Assembly (NCBI GenBank): GCA_964492545.1
Contig: CAZBKO010000108.1
Location: 1 to 7,176, forward strand
Source: RGIG1934 sp964492545
GTDB lineage: Bacteria > Bacillota > Clostridia > Lachnospirales > Lachnospiraceae
Length of the DNA: 7,176 nucleotides
Direction of reading: 5' to 3'
Below, piece after piece: positions 1 to 6,181 of the stretch. The notes under the pieces were generated by a model. The model did not search any database, was not told the origin of the DNA, and saw nothing but the letters and a program-made list of their open reading frames with translations. Each line of letters opens with the position of its first letter. Position 1 is the stretch's first letter. The position numbers and the translations under genes are program-made.

Positions 1-237
1 CCTTGCTACGCCTACATTCTAGATCCAATATTCAAAGAGTGCCGTGGCAGATGAAAAGTACTTTTATCATAGTTATTGTTTACTCCTTTTTGCCCTGAAG
101 CGCCTGTTTTGCAAGGGATTCTGGGATTTTTGTGAATTACTTTGATATGATGAAATGTGGCAAATCAGAGCCAGATTAGGCAAGTTATTGCTACCTGTTA
201 GTAGTAGAAATGGTAGTAAAACAAGGTTTGTTTACTA
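1..237. other. Intergenic region with gene debris, no intact gene
   Basis: No frame of convincing length is seen on either strand. It holds the inverted repeat at its right side, a weak GGTAGCAA/TTGCC hairpin near 180-196, and the tyrosine-phosphatase start remnant near the left edge. Confidence 0.6.
32..70 (-). pseudogene. 5' remnant of a low-molecular-weight protein tyrosine phosphatase gene
   Basis: An ATG with AAAGGAG about 13 bases upstream opens MIKVLFICHGTL and then stops at TGA (34-32). MIKVLF[IV]CHGN is the start of LMW-PTPs (P-loop C-x5-R-S), so the frame has the strand and the Cys but loses the P-loop right after CHG. The downstream sequence reads W-I-stop-N-V-G-V-A-R to the window edge, which recalls spurious ORFs repeatedly annotated in Clostridia. 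The match is short, so this call is tentative. Confidence 0.45.
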
Positions 238-241
238 CTAA
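198..241 (-). repeat. Inverted repeats overlapping the DUF4062 stop codon
   Basis: Arms GTAGTAAACAA (238-228) and TTGTTTTACTAC (224-213) pair around an ACC loop with one bulged base. A second perfect 9-base pair, TTAGTAGTA (198-206) with TACTACTAA (233-241), competes with it. No T-run follows, so this is not a standard terminator; it may stabilise the 3' end of the mRNA or be an element boundary. Confidence 0.6.
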
Positions 242-1845
242 GACATTTTTAACACTCCACAAGTCATCTCAGAAGTATGTTTTGAAGAAATCTCATATGA
301 AATAGAGTCTGGTACATTCTTAAATACTAATACTGAAGGAAGTGCCATTTTAGTATTATGTTTCAAATAATCTAAATGTATCACCAACACATCCTCATCT
401 TCTTTTTCAAATATTTCAAAACAAAAAATCTGATTTATGCTATCTTCATATTTCTGCTTGCTATCCTCATATTCTTCCTCGGCAGACGGCTGATTAAACG
501 GAGTATTTATTCTATAATTGATTCTTGGCTGCATCATTGGATATCCTGCATAACCAATTACACTATCTGTTTCTCTTAATTTAAACACTGATTCAGTAAA
601 TTGCATTTCAATAAAATCGTCAATTGTCAAAATCCCCGGTATCGGTAATTCTTCCTTCTTAACTATATTTCCTTTTCCTACATGAAGTTTCACATCTATG
701 TCTTCATCAAATGTTGTTCCATCATTTGCCAATACCAATTCTACTATCTTGTAGCTATCTATCACACCCAAGAACTCTCGGTATTCTTCTAATTCTTCTA
801 TTTTCCAATATATATCTTTTATTTCAGAATAGTGCTGTTTTTCATCTTCGTTTCCATTCAATGAAGAACCGCCTCCACCTAACATTGGGTTAAGCAACGA
901 TTTTGAAATGGTTAAATTTCCAACATTCCAAAATGTATCATCAATAGCTACTCCCAAACGATTAGCAAAAGATAATATTTTATCTTTCCATTCCTCTCTT
1001 ATCTCAGCATTTGATGTCAATCCCTTAAAAAGGTCTGTATCTTTTAATGTCAATTTAGCGTCATCTACCGCTATTACCTTATCATTTCTCTCTTTAATTT
1101 CAGTTGCCTTTTCTTCACAATTTACTTCTTCAACATGAGATGGCAAAACAATACTTTTAGCCTTTTCAATTTTTTCAACAATATCTGTTTCCATTTTAAT
1201 AACAAATTTGCCATTTAGATAATCGGAATGTAATATTATTGCACAACCTTCTTCTGTATCGTTGTAGTCTTGTATATTCAGTTTCGATTTTTTAGCAGGT
1301 ACCGTTGTGACTTCTTTTTCTCCCATAATTATAGGCAAAAAATACATCGTAAGATGATTACTAAATAATTTCCTTAATTCTTCAACATTTCCAACTGGGA
1401 AGTATGTACCATATTTTTCCTTACCTTCATATTTAGCTTTGAAATCTTGCACTTTCTTGTATTGTTCAAGATCAACTTTATTTAAATCTACCGACTCCGT
1501 AACAAAATATGTAAAAATCTGTTTTCCCGCTGAACGTATTTCTTCAATTTCTTCTTCTGTTCCCGAACCATATTTGTCCGTTGGGGTTCCAAAGCGAGTC
1601 CAAAAAATTACTACCGCAGCATCACAATCTCTCACAAACTGTTTATTTAATATTTCCTGAGGTCTATCTCCTGATTGAGAAAAACTACTAGTCGACCAAT
1701 GTTGACCTACTATTTCAGCGTTATTCAATCTACCAATAGTTATATTAAAACTTTCTATGCATTCCTTGACCACATCAACATATTTGCTAACATCTCCAGG
1801 GCATGATATCAGCAAATCATATGCAGTGACATTTTTTCTAGGCAT
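238..1845 (-). CDS. DUF4062 (TIR-like) protein, possible defence effector
   Basis: The product has 535 residues. Residues about 8-115 match DUF4062: LLISCPGDV (11-19), GQHWSTSSFSQSGDRPQEIL (47-66), then CDAAVVIFWTRFGTPT and GSGTEEEIEEI (74-103). The fold is related to TIR/SEFIR and nucleoside deoxyribosyltransferase domains; the strand-end 'FGTPT' and 'GTEEE' positions are where a catalytic Glu would sit (inference). A Glu/Lys-rich helical middle (about 220-300) leads to a GGGGSS linker (323-328). The C-terminal half (about 360-535) is strand-rich, with VLANDGTTFDEDIDVKL resembling extracellular-type beta-sandwich folds; I do not recognise its family. No transmembrane segment is seen. DUF4062 domains occur in NTPase (STAND) sensor proteins, but no NTPase is present here. 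It has its own promoter, downstream of the integrase remnant. It could be a stand-alone immunity or NAD/nucleotide-processing protein; the function is unknown. Confidence 0.8.
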   Translation of the reverse strand: MPRKNVTAYDLLISCPGDVSKYVDVVKECIESFNITIGRLNNAEIVGQHWSTSSFSQSGDRPQEILNKQFVRDCDAAVVIFWTRFGTPTDKYGSGTEEEIEEIRSAGKQIFTYFVTESVDLNKVDLEQYKKVQDFKAKYEGKEKYGTYFPVGNVEELRKLFSNHLTMYFLPIIMGEKEVTTVPAKKSKLNIQDYNDTEEGCAIILHSDYLNGKFVIKMETDIVEKIEKAKSIVLPSHVEEVNCEEKATEIKERNDKVIAVDDAKLTLKDTDLFKGLTSNAEIREEWKDKILSFANRLGVAIDDTFWNVGNLTISKSLLNPMLGGGGSSLNGNEDEKQHYSEIKDIYWKIEELEEYREFLGVIDSYKIVELVLANDGTTFDEDIDVKLHVGKGNIVKKEELPIPGILTIDDFIEMQFTESVFKLRETDSVIGYAGYPMMQPRINYRINTPFNQPSAEEEYEDSKQKYEDSINQIFCFEIFEKEDEDVLVIHLDYLKHNTKMALPSVLVFKNVPDSISYEISSKHTSEMTCGVLKMS

Positions 1846-1850
1846 ACTAT

Positions 1851-1856
1851 CCCTCC
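1851..1856 (-). promoter_or_regulatory. Ribosome binding site deciding the DUF4062 start
   Basis: GGAGGG lies 5 bases before the ATG at 1845. The longer frame from 1911 would start upstream of the proposed -10 box and read through promoter DNA, so the internal methionine (MPRKN) is preferred. Confidence 0.8.
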
Positions 1857-1879
1857 AATACAATATTATCTTAAAATAT

Positions 1880-1908
1880 ATTATATCAGTAGCTTCGTGT
1901 TTTTTCCA
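1880..1908 (-). promoter_or_regulatory. Likely SigA promoter of the DUF4062 gene
   Basis: A consensus -10 TATAAT (1885-1880) is preceded by TG (extended -10, TGATATAAT). Seventeen bases further upstream is TGGAAA (1908-1903), a 4-of-6 match to the -35. The -35 lies directly behind the terminator T-run, inside a short inverted repeat (TTTTTT GTGG AAAAAA). The -10 is about 35 bases from the chosen ATG. Confidence 0.6.
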
Positions 1909-1909
1909 C

Positions 1910-1941
1910 AAAAAACGCCCCAGCCATAAAGCCAGAGCGTT
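1910..1941 (-). terminator. Intrinsic terminator after the integrase remnant
   Basis: The coding strand forms arms AACGCTCTGGCT and GGCTGGGGCGTT around a TTAT loop: 12 pairs including several G-U wobbles, with a GC-rich base. The next six bases (1915-1910, the first two shared with the stem) are T. It begins three bases after the integrase stop and should end the helicase/HNH transcript. Confidence 0.8.
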
Positions 1942-1943
1942 AC

Positions 1944-2121
1944 CTATCTTCCATATTTAATTGCCTTGAACATCTTCTGCGACATTGATTTCTCATTTTT
2001 CTTTTCAACCTCCGCCTGTGCCTTTCTGAACTCATCCATTCGTTTAAGTTCTGCTTCGGCATCATCGAAATTGATATGCGTATACACATTCATCGTTACC
2101 GAAATATCTGAATGTCCCATG
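1944..2121 (-). pseudogene. C-terminal remnant of a tyrosine recombinase (phage/ICE-type integrase)
   Basis: The open frame reads MGHSDISVTMNVYTH from 2120 onward, i.e. the GHxD box (catalytic His/Trp position) and the nucleophile-tyrosine box (N-V-Y-T-H) of tyrosine recombinases. It then runs FDDAEAELKRMDEFRKAQAE to the end at TAG 1946-1944, a tail typical of Firmicute integrases. The arm-binding and core domains, including the catalytic Arg boxes, are missing. Codons upstream of about 2120 in this frame are MazG sequence read out of frame, and the only nearby start would be a TTG at 2150. It is therefore a dead fragment left by a deletion, and indicates that a mobile element once bordered this locus. 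Confidence 0.85.
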
Positions 2122-2196
2122 CGTAACCGGTGTCTTACCACTGGCTTCAATGATTTCTGCTATCTTGTCTCTAACAAGTTTATTGTGTACCTTCAT
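2062..2196 (-). pseudogene. 5' fragment of a MazG-like (phosphoribosyl-ATP pyrophosphohydrolase-type) gene
   Basis: A 44-codon frame starts at the base after the HNH stop, with GAGGTG 7 bases before its ATG. Its first 25 residues, MKVHNKLVRDKIAEIIEASG then KTPVT, match the N-terminus of MazG-like nucleotide pyrophosphohydrolases ('NKLVRDKIPEII-x-A-x-GK-x-P'). After codon 25 (2124-2122) similarity stops and the frame reads the integrase remnant out of frame (HGTFRYFGNDE) to TGA at 2064-2062. The rest of the gene, including the EExxD-type metal site expected in this family, is gone. The intact ancestor was probably the last gene of the helicase/HNH operon. The family assignment rests on a short but distinctive motif. 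Confidence 0.72.
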
Positions 2197-3306
2197 CTAG
2201 CTCACCTCGTAAATCCAATTTCCAAATCCACAATTCTGTGCAGACTGGTAAACTGGCATAATGATTGATTTTAGTTGCCCCGAGAACTCGTTATATTCAA
2301 GTCCCTCTCTATATACACGATATAAAATATCATCGCTATTTATATGCTCTTTTGCGCATTTATCGAATTCCTTATGTATCTGTTCATACTTCCACATAAG
2401 CTGATACGACTGATATTCCTGTTTTGCCAATCGTTCAAAATATGTGTCCCAATCAGGTAAATTATTGCTCTTTGAACTATTGATGCTTTTAGTCGTAGGA
2501 TTAAGATTCCACATTTCATCATGAGCAACATAAGACCATGGAACGAAATGATCTATGGAGATATCTTTCTCTGTCAGAATTCCATTACCATAAATTTCTC
2601 GAATAGGCTCCAACCCAATAATCAACTTCCAGTATTTCTTTACCTTTTCAAGCTTGCGCTCCATCGGTGGATACAATTTATCAGCTATTCCCGGCACACT
2701 CGGATTTCTTTTCTGAATATAAAGAATCATATTGTACTCAAGCCAGCCACCTATGATTTCCTTATTTCGATAAATATAATTTGCCCAATCATCATCAACC
2801 TCTATCGTAGTAGATAGCCCATTAAGTGCTGTGAAATAATACATTAACCTCTTTTCTTGATTGAGTTTTTCTATCAATGCACTTTCCGAAACCTTCCACT
2901 CATCGCCTTTCATACTTGGCATAAAAGGTGCCTGTAAGCGATACGGAACGTTGTAAGTTAATGTTCGTTTTTTACGTATAATCTCTCTGTCATCAGTATT
3001 CTTTAAAAGATCAAGTATTACCTGCTTTTTTTCACAGGATTTTATGTCTGAATATTTTTTCTTTATAAGGTTTACAATACCTTCCAAGGTGTCTTTTGGA
3101 CCAAGATTCAAATGATACTCTGTAACCATATACCAGGCATCAGCAATCATTTCATTCACCAGTTCCTCATAGGATATACTTTGTTTTCCATCAAGGACTT
3201 TAGCTACAATCGCCTTAAACCAGAAGAACTTATAGCATTCGCTGGTGTTGTCGAACAGACGACCAAGATATTCAATATTCAATTCGTCAGAATATGGTAA
3301 TTGCAT
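2197..3306 (-). CDS. HNH endonuclease domain protein
   Basis: The product has 369 residues. The HNH (beta-beta-alpha metal) signature lies at about 250-284: S-I-D-H-F-V-P-W (D252, H253), then WNLNPTTKSIN (N267, N276) and SSKSNNLP (K279, N281). These are the residues expected to bind the catalytic divalent metal and cut DNA. The N-terminal ~240 residues are mainly helical by eye (NTSECYKFFWFKAIV, EMIADAWYMV) and match a recurring uncharacterised N-terminal region of such HNH proteins; I cannot assign it a specific function. No transmembrane segment or signal peptide is seen. AGGAG directly follows the HTH gene's stop and sits 7 bases before the ATG, indicating an operon. The stop TAG is immediately followed by the ATG of the MazG-like fragment. 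Restriction-like, anti-phage or repair roles are all possible. Confidence 0.82.
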   Translation of the reverse strand: MQLPYSDELNIEYLGRLFDNTSECYKFFWFKAIVAKVLDGKQSISYEELVNEMIADAWYMVTEYHLNLGPKDTLEGIVNLIKKKYSDIKSCEKKQVILDLLKNTDDREIIRKKRTLTYNVPYRLQAPFMPSMKGDEWKVSESALIEKLNQEKRLMYYFTALNGLSTTIEVDDDWANYIYRNKEIIGGWLEYNMILYIQKRNPSVPGIADKLYPPMERKLEKVKKYWKLIIGLEPIREIYGNGILTEKDISIDHFVPWSYVAHDEMWNLNPTTKSINSSKSNNLPDWDTYFERLAKQEYQSYQLMWKYEQIHKEFDKCAKEHINSDDILYRVYREGLEYNEFSGQLKSIIMPVYQSAQNCGFGNWIYEVS

Positions 3307-3318
3307 CTCAAATCTCCT

Positions 3319-3498
3319 CTACTCCTTATTCTTTCTTACTTTGCGGGGATCTTCGGGTTTCTTGACGTCAGCAGGTATCAACCATGTTTTTCCTTTTATC
3401 ATGGCACCTTCTAACCTGCCTTCTTTGCAATATATCCCTACTCTTCTTTGTGATATTCCCCACTTTTCTGCAAATTCTGCTGTTGCTAAATATTCCAT
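3319..3498 (-). CDS. Small excisionase-type helix-turn-helix protein
   Basis: This 59-residue reading frame begins MEYLATAEFAEKWGISQRRV and ends in a basic KKPEDPRKVRKNKE tail. The order 'EYL-x3-E-x-AEKWGIS-x-RRV-x3-C-x-EGR-x-EGA ... W-x-IP-x-D-x2-KP-x-D-x-R' matches the short MerR/excisionase-like DNA-binding proteins common in Clostridia. The recognition helix should lie around residues 15-25, with a wing at about 30-46 (GAMIKGKTWLIPAD). The start is supported by TGGAGAA about 8 bases upstream. It lies 45 bases after the RecQ tail stop and 12 bases before the HNH gene, so it is probably co-transcribed and may be a local repressor or a DNA-targeting partner of the nuclease; neither role is shown by the sequence. 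Confidence 0.85.
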   Translation of the reverse strand: MEYLATAEFAEKWGISQRRVGIYCKEGRLEGAMIKGKTWLIPADVKKPEDPRKVRKNKE

Positions 3499-3543
3499 GT
3501 TATGTTCTCCACAAAATCACCAACTTACTATAAACTTAATCAT

Positions 3544-4104
3544 TTATTCTATTAAATTTAATTTCTTTAATCTTGCTCTGATGGCACCAGTAGTTCTGCC
3601 ATGTATTTCCGATAAATCTCTTGTACTAAACTGGCCACTAGCAAATTCGTTCGTCAGCTTTTTATCTTCTTCCTCATTCCAAGGCATGTATGCACCCGCG
3701 TGTTCCTCACGTTTTTCAGTCATCCAAACACTTTCTTTTACAATCTCAACCTCCTGTTTCTCCTCACCAACAAAGTGCTCTACCAACATTTTCTGAATCT
3801 CTATCGGATATTGAAGTAACGTATATGCGTTTCCTTTTTCGCTGACTTTTTCTATTACCTTAACCCCAAGCTGATTGCCTTTTTCGGTAGGCGCTTTAGC
3901 GTATTTAACAGCATCCTCTTTTTCCCTTATCAAACCTTCTGCAACAAGAATCTCTGTAAGCCTTGTTGCGGGTAATTTCTTAACATTTTCACGAGTACAA
4001 ATACTATTCATTTCATCACGAATATCTGAGATATACTTATATCCCGAGTATTCATAATTATCTGCTTCTTCCTGCAGCAAGTGGAATTCTTCCTTACCAG
4101 ACTT
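3544..4104 (-). CDS. C-terminal extension of RecQ, in the -1 frame
   Basis: Continuing RecQ in the -1 frame from the A10 run gives 186 residues to a TAA at 3546-3544. Residues about 20-115 contain KLPATRLTEILVAEGLI, then APTEKGNQLGV and a G-x-AYTLLQY segment. I recall this pattern from helicase-associated C-terminal regions of Firmicute RecQ and UvrD-like proteins. A Glu/Lys linker leads to a Myb/SANT-like or GcrA-like HTH (about 141-183: PWNEEEDKKL ... GRTTGAIRARLKKL), probably DNA-binding. A TTG at 4080 with AAGGAAG about 10 bases upstream could start a separate 178-residue protein, but continuity with RecQ through the A10 run is the more natural reading. The segment overlaps the zero-frame RecQ end by 97 bases. 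Confidence 0.7.
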   Translation of the reverse strand, partial: KSGKEEFHLLQEEADNYEYSGYKYISDIRDEMNSICTRENVKKLPATRLTEILVAEGLIREKEDAVKYAKAPTEKGNQLGVKVIEKVSEKGNAYTLLQYPIEIQKMLVEHFVGEEKQEVEIVKESVWMTEKREEHAGAYMPWNEEEDKKLTNEFASGQFSTRDLSEIHGRTTGAIRARLKKLNLIE

Positions 4105-6158
4105 TTTTTTTTCCTTGCCTTTGGAGTTATTTCTGTAGACTTCTCATTTTGTGTTTTCGACTTGATTAACTCTGGATATTCATCTATTGTCTCATCGATT
4201 ACCTCTAGGAATCTCTCTCCATACTTAACATATTTATTTTCTCCCACGCCAGATACAGCAAGCATCTCACTTTTTGATATAGGAACTTTAACAGCCATAT
4301 CAATAAGTGTCTTGTCACTGAAAATAATATATGGCGGCATTCTTTCTTCTCTTGCTATTTCAAGTCTGAGAGTTCTGAGCTTATCAAATAATTTATAGCC
4401 ATCCGATGTAAGAGACTCCATTCCTTTTGATGCTTTCTTCATCTTTGCATCTCTATTTGGAATCTTATCCTCATCCGTAATTTTGACCACTACTTTAGTC
4501 TCTATTTTTTTTAACGCAGAAATATTGCCAAGCTTAATAACCTGATAATCTCCAACAAGGAGATATCCTTCTAATACAAGCTGCTCTATCAATCGTCTTA
4601 TAAGATTCTTATTTACTGCAGAAAGAGTGCCATACGATTTATAATTAGTTGCTCCGATCTCCTCTAATCTTGCTGTTTTAGCACCTGCAACTGTATCGAT
4701 GATTATTCCTTTACCATATCTACCCTTGGCTTCATATACACAATTGATTATCTTCTTTGCTGCAACTGTCATATCCAGTGTTTCAAACTCACGTAAGCAA
4801 TTGCCACAATCTTCACATGGTTTTTCTGGTTTCTCACCAAAATACTTAAGAATATAGTTGCGCAAACATTCTGTCGTATAACAGTATCTTTCCATTATTT
4901 GGAGACGCTTTGCATCTCGATCTCTAACAGTCTCTCTATCAATCATATCTAAATCGGACATTTCCTTGTGATCCAATAAGAATCTGTTAATAACTATGTC
5001 CTGTGGAGAGAATAACATAATACATTTGGAATCTAACCCATCTCGTCCGGCTCTACCTGCCTCTTGATAATAATTCTCCATACTCTGTGGCATATTGTAA
5101 TGAATTACAAAGCGCACATTAGACTTATCAATTCCCATACCAAAAGCATTGGTTGCAACAACAATACTTGTATAATCAAATACAAAATCATCCTGCATCT
5201 TCTTTCTTTCGGCTTGTCCCATCCCAGCATGATACTTTGCGACCGATACACCTTCGTCCATAAGCAATTCATATAACTTGTCAACATTTTTTCTTGTTGC
5301 ACAATATATGATTCCACTATCACCCGGATGCTTTAAAATATAGTCCAAAACATATTGATCCTTGTTCTTAGGCTTATCAACCTGGAAGAATAAATTGTCT
5401 CTATCAAACCCTGTAACCAATGCAAATGGGTTATTAAGGCCCAAGGTGCATACAATATCATCTCGTACTGTTTCAGTTGCAGTTGCAGTAAATGCACTTA
5501 AAATCGGTCTATTTCCCAGGGTATTTACAAACTCGACAATCTTCATATAGCTAGGACGAAAATCCTGTCCCCACTGCGAAATACAATGAGCTTCATCCAC
5601 CGTAACCATAGATATACAAACGCTTTGTGCCAAATCTAGGAATCCATCTGTCACAAGACGCTCTGGTGCCACGTAAATAATCTTATAAAGTCCCTGCTTT
5701 GCTTTTCTAATGGTTTCAAAATAAGCATTATCAGAAAGCGCACTATTAATAAATGCAGCGGATACTCCTGCCTCATTTAATGCTTTAACCTGATCCTGCA
5801 TTAATGATATCAATGGTGATATTACTAATGTAACACCAGGCAACAGCATTGCAGGTATCTGGTAACACACAGATTTACCCGCTCCTGTAGGCATAACAGC
5901 GAATGCATCTCTTCCTGACAGAATACTTTCAATGACTTCCTTCTGTCCAGGTCTAAATGAATCATATCCAAATAGGACCTTCAGTGCTTCCTCAGACGTG
6001 TGATATCTTTCATCTCTTGAAGAAGTATTCTCATAAAAGCTCACATTTTCATGAACTGACACTTCTTCTACCTCATCATAATTCTCTGCCATTTCAAAAA
6101 GAATATCCCACGAAGCATCGTCCACATATTCACTTTCAAAATTTGAATTTCTACTCAT
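4008..6158 (-). CDS. recQ: RecQ-family ATP-dependent DNA helicase, core part
   Basis: This is an SF2 3'-5' DNA helicase for recombination and replication-fork repair in the cytoplasm. In the 716-residue product an acidic N-terminal extension (1-55) precedes the core: motif 0 FRPGQ (68-72), Walker A PTGAGKS (90-96), DEAH (188-191), the RecQ aromatic-rich loop HCISQWGQDFRPSY (191-204), motif III SAFTATAT (221-228) and motif VI QEAGRAGRDG (365-374). Zinc-binding cysteines follow (C431, C448, C451, C454; C426 is also present), then RQC (about 461-560) and HRDC (about 587-660). The ATG has AGGAGG five bases upstream. After R682-KKK the frame crosses an A10 run and the last 31 codons look unlike protein (RKNSTCCRKKQIIMNTRD). 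A -1 shift restores a conserved-looking tail, giving 871 residues in all. The helicase core looks intact and functional. Confidence 0.93.
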   Translation of the reverse strand: MSRNSNFESEYVDDASWDILFEMAENYDEVEEVSVHENVSFYENTSSRDERYHTSEEALKVLFGYDSFRPGQKEVIESILSGRDAFAVMPTGAGKSVCYQIPAMLLPGVTLVISPLISLMQDQVKALNEAGVSAAFINSALSDNAYFETIRKAKQGLYKIIYVAPERLVTDGFLDLAQSVCISMVTVDEAHCISQWGQDFRPSYMKIVEFVNTLGNRPILSAFTATATETVRDDIVCTLGLNNPFALVTGFDRDNLFFQVDKPKNKDQYVLDYILKHPGDSGIIYCATRKNVDKLYELLMDEGVSVAKYHAGMGQAERKKMQDDFVFDYTSIVVATNAFGMGIDKSNVRFVIHYNMPQSMENYYQEAGRAGRDGLDSKCIMLFSPQDIVINRFLLDHKEMSDLDMIDRETVRDRDAKRLQIMERYCYTTECLRNYILKYFGEKPEKPCEDCGNCLREFETLDMTVAAKKIINCVYEAKGRYGKGIIIDTVAGAKTARLEEIGATNYKSYGTLSAVNKNLIRRLIEQLVLEGYLLVGDYQVIKLGNISALKKIETKVVVKITDEDKIPNRDAKMKKASKGMESLTSDGYKLFDKLRTLRLEIAREERMPPYIIFSDKTLIDMAVKVPISKSEMLAVSGVGENKYVKYGERFLEVIDETIDEYPELIKSKTQNEKSTEITPKARKKKSLVRKNSTCCRKKQIIMNTRDISISQIFVMK
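4103..4112 (-). other. A10 homopolymer / -1 slippage site in recQ
   Basis: The coding strand reads AGG AAA AAA AAA AGT CTG in the RecQ frame. Re-reading one A gives AAG TCT GGT AAG GAA GAA, which opens the 186-residue tail. The run contains the A AAA AAA heptamer. At ten A residues it is also long enough for RNA polymerase slippage, or for replication slippage (phase variation). AAGGCAAGG just upstream could act as an internal Shine-Dalgarno stimulator of the dnaX type. A weak GGAA/TTCC hairpin lies about 15 bases downstream. A homopolymer length error in the assembly gives the same pattern. Confidence 0.6.
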
Positions 6159-6181
6159 TGTAACCTCCTATAACACTCTTT

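Noticed and set aside
1..237. CRISPR array, tRNA or riboswitch in the gene-free left end
   Set aside because: No regularly spaced repeats, cloverleaf or recognisable riboswitch core could be seen.
1846..1911. N-terminal extension of the DUF4062 protein from an ATG at 1911
   Set aside because: It would lie in promoter DNA upstream of the proposed -10 box and has no good ribosome site, whereas GGAGGG precedes the ATG at 1845.
2130..2150. TTG start giving a 68-residue integrase-like protein
   Set aside because: The codons before 2120 are MazG coding sequence in another frame and there is no suitable ribosome site; this is a remnant, not a gene start.
3527..3555. Possible promoter for the HTH/HNH genes (TATAGT with TTAATA 17 bases upstream)
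   Set aside because: The -35 overlaps the end of the RecQ tail and matches only 4 of 6 bases in AT-rich DNA, where such matches are frequent; operon read-through is sufficient.
3245..3796. Plus-strand open frame of 183 codons
   Set aside because: It is antisense to the HNH, HTH and RecQ-tail genes, has no recognisable motif or ribosome site, and has the Ser/Phe/Leu bias expected of an antisense shadow.
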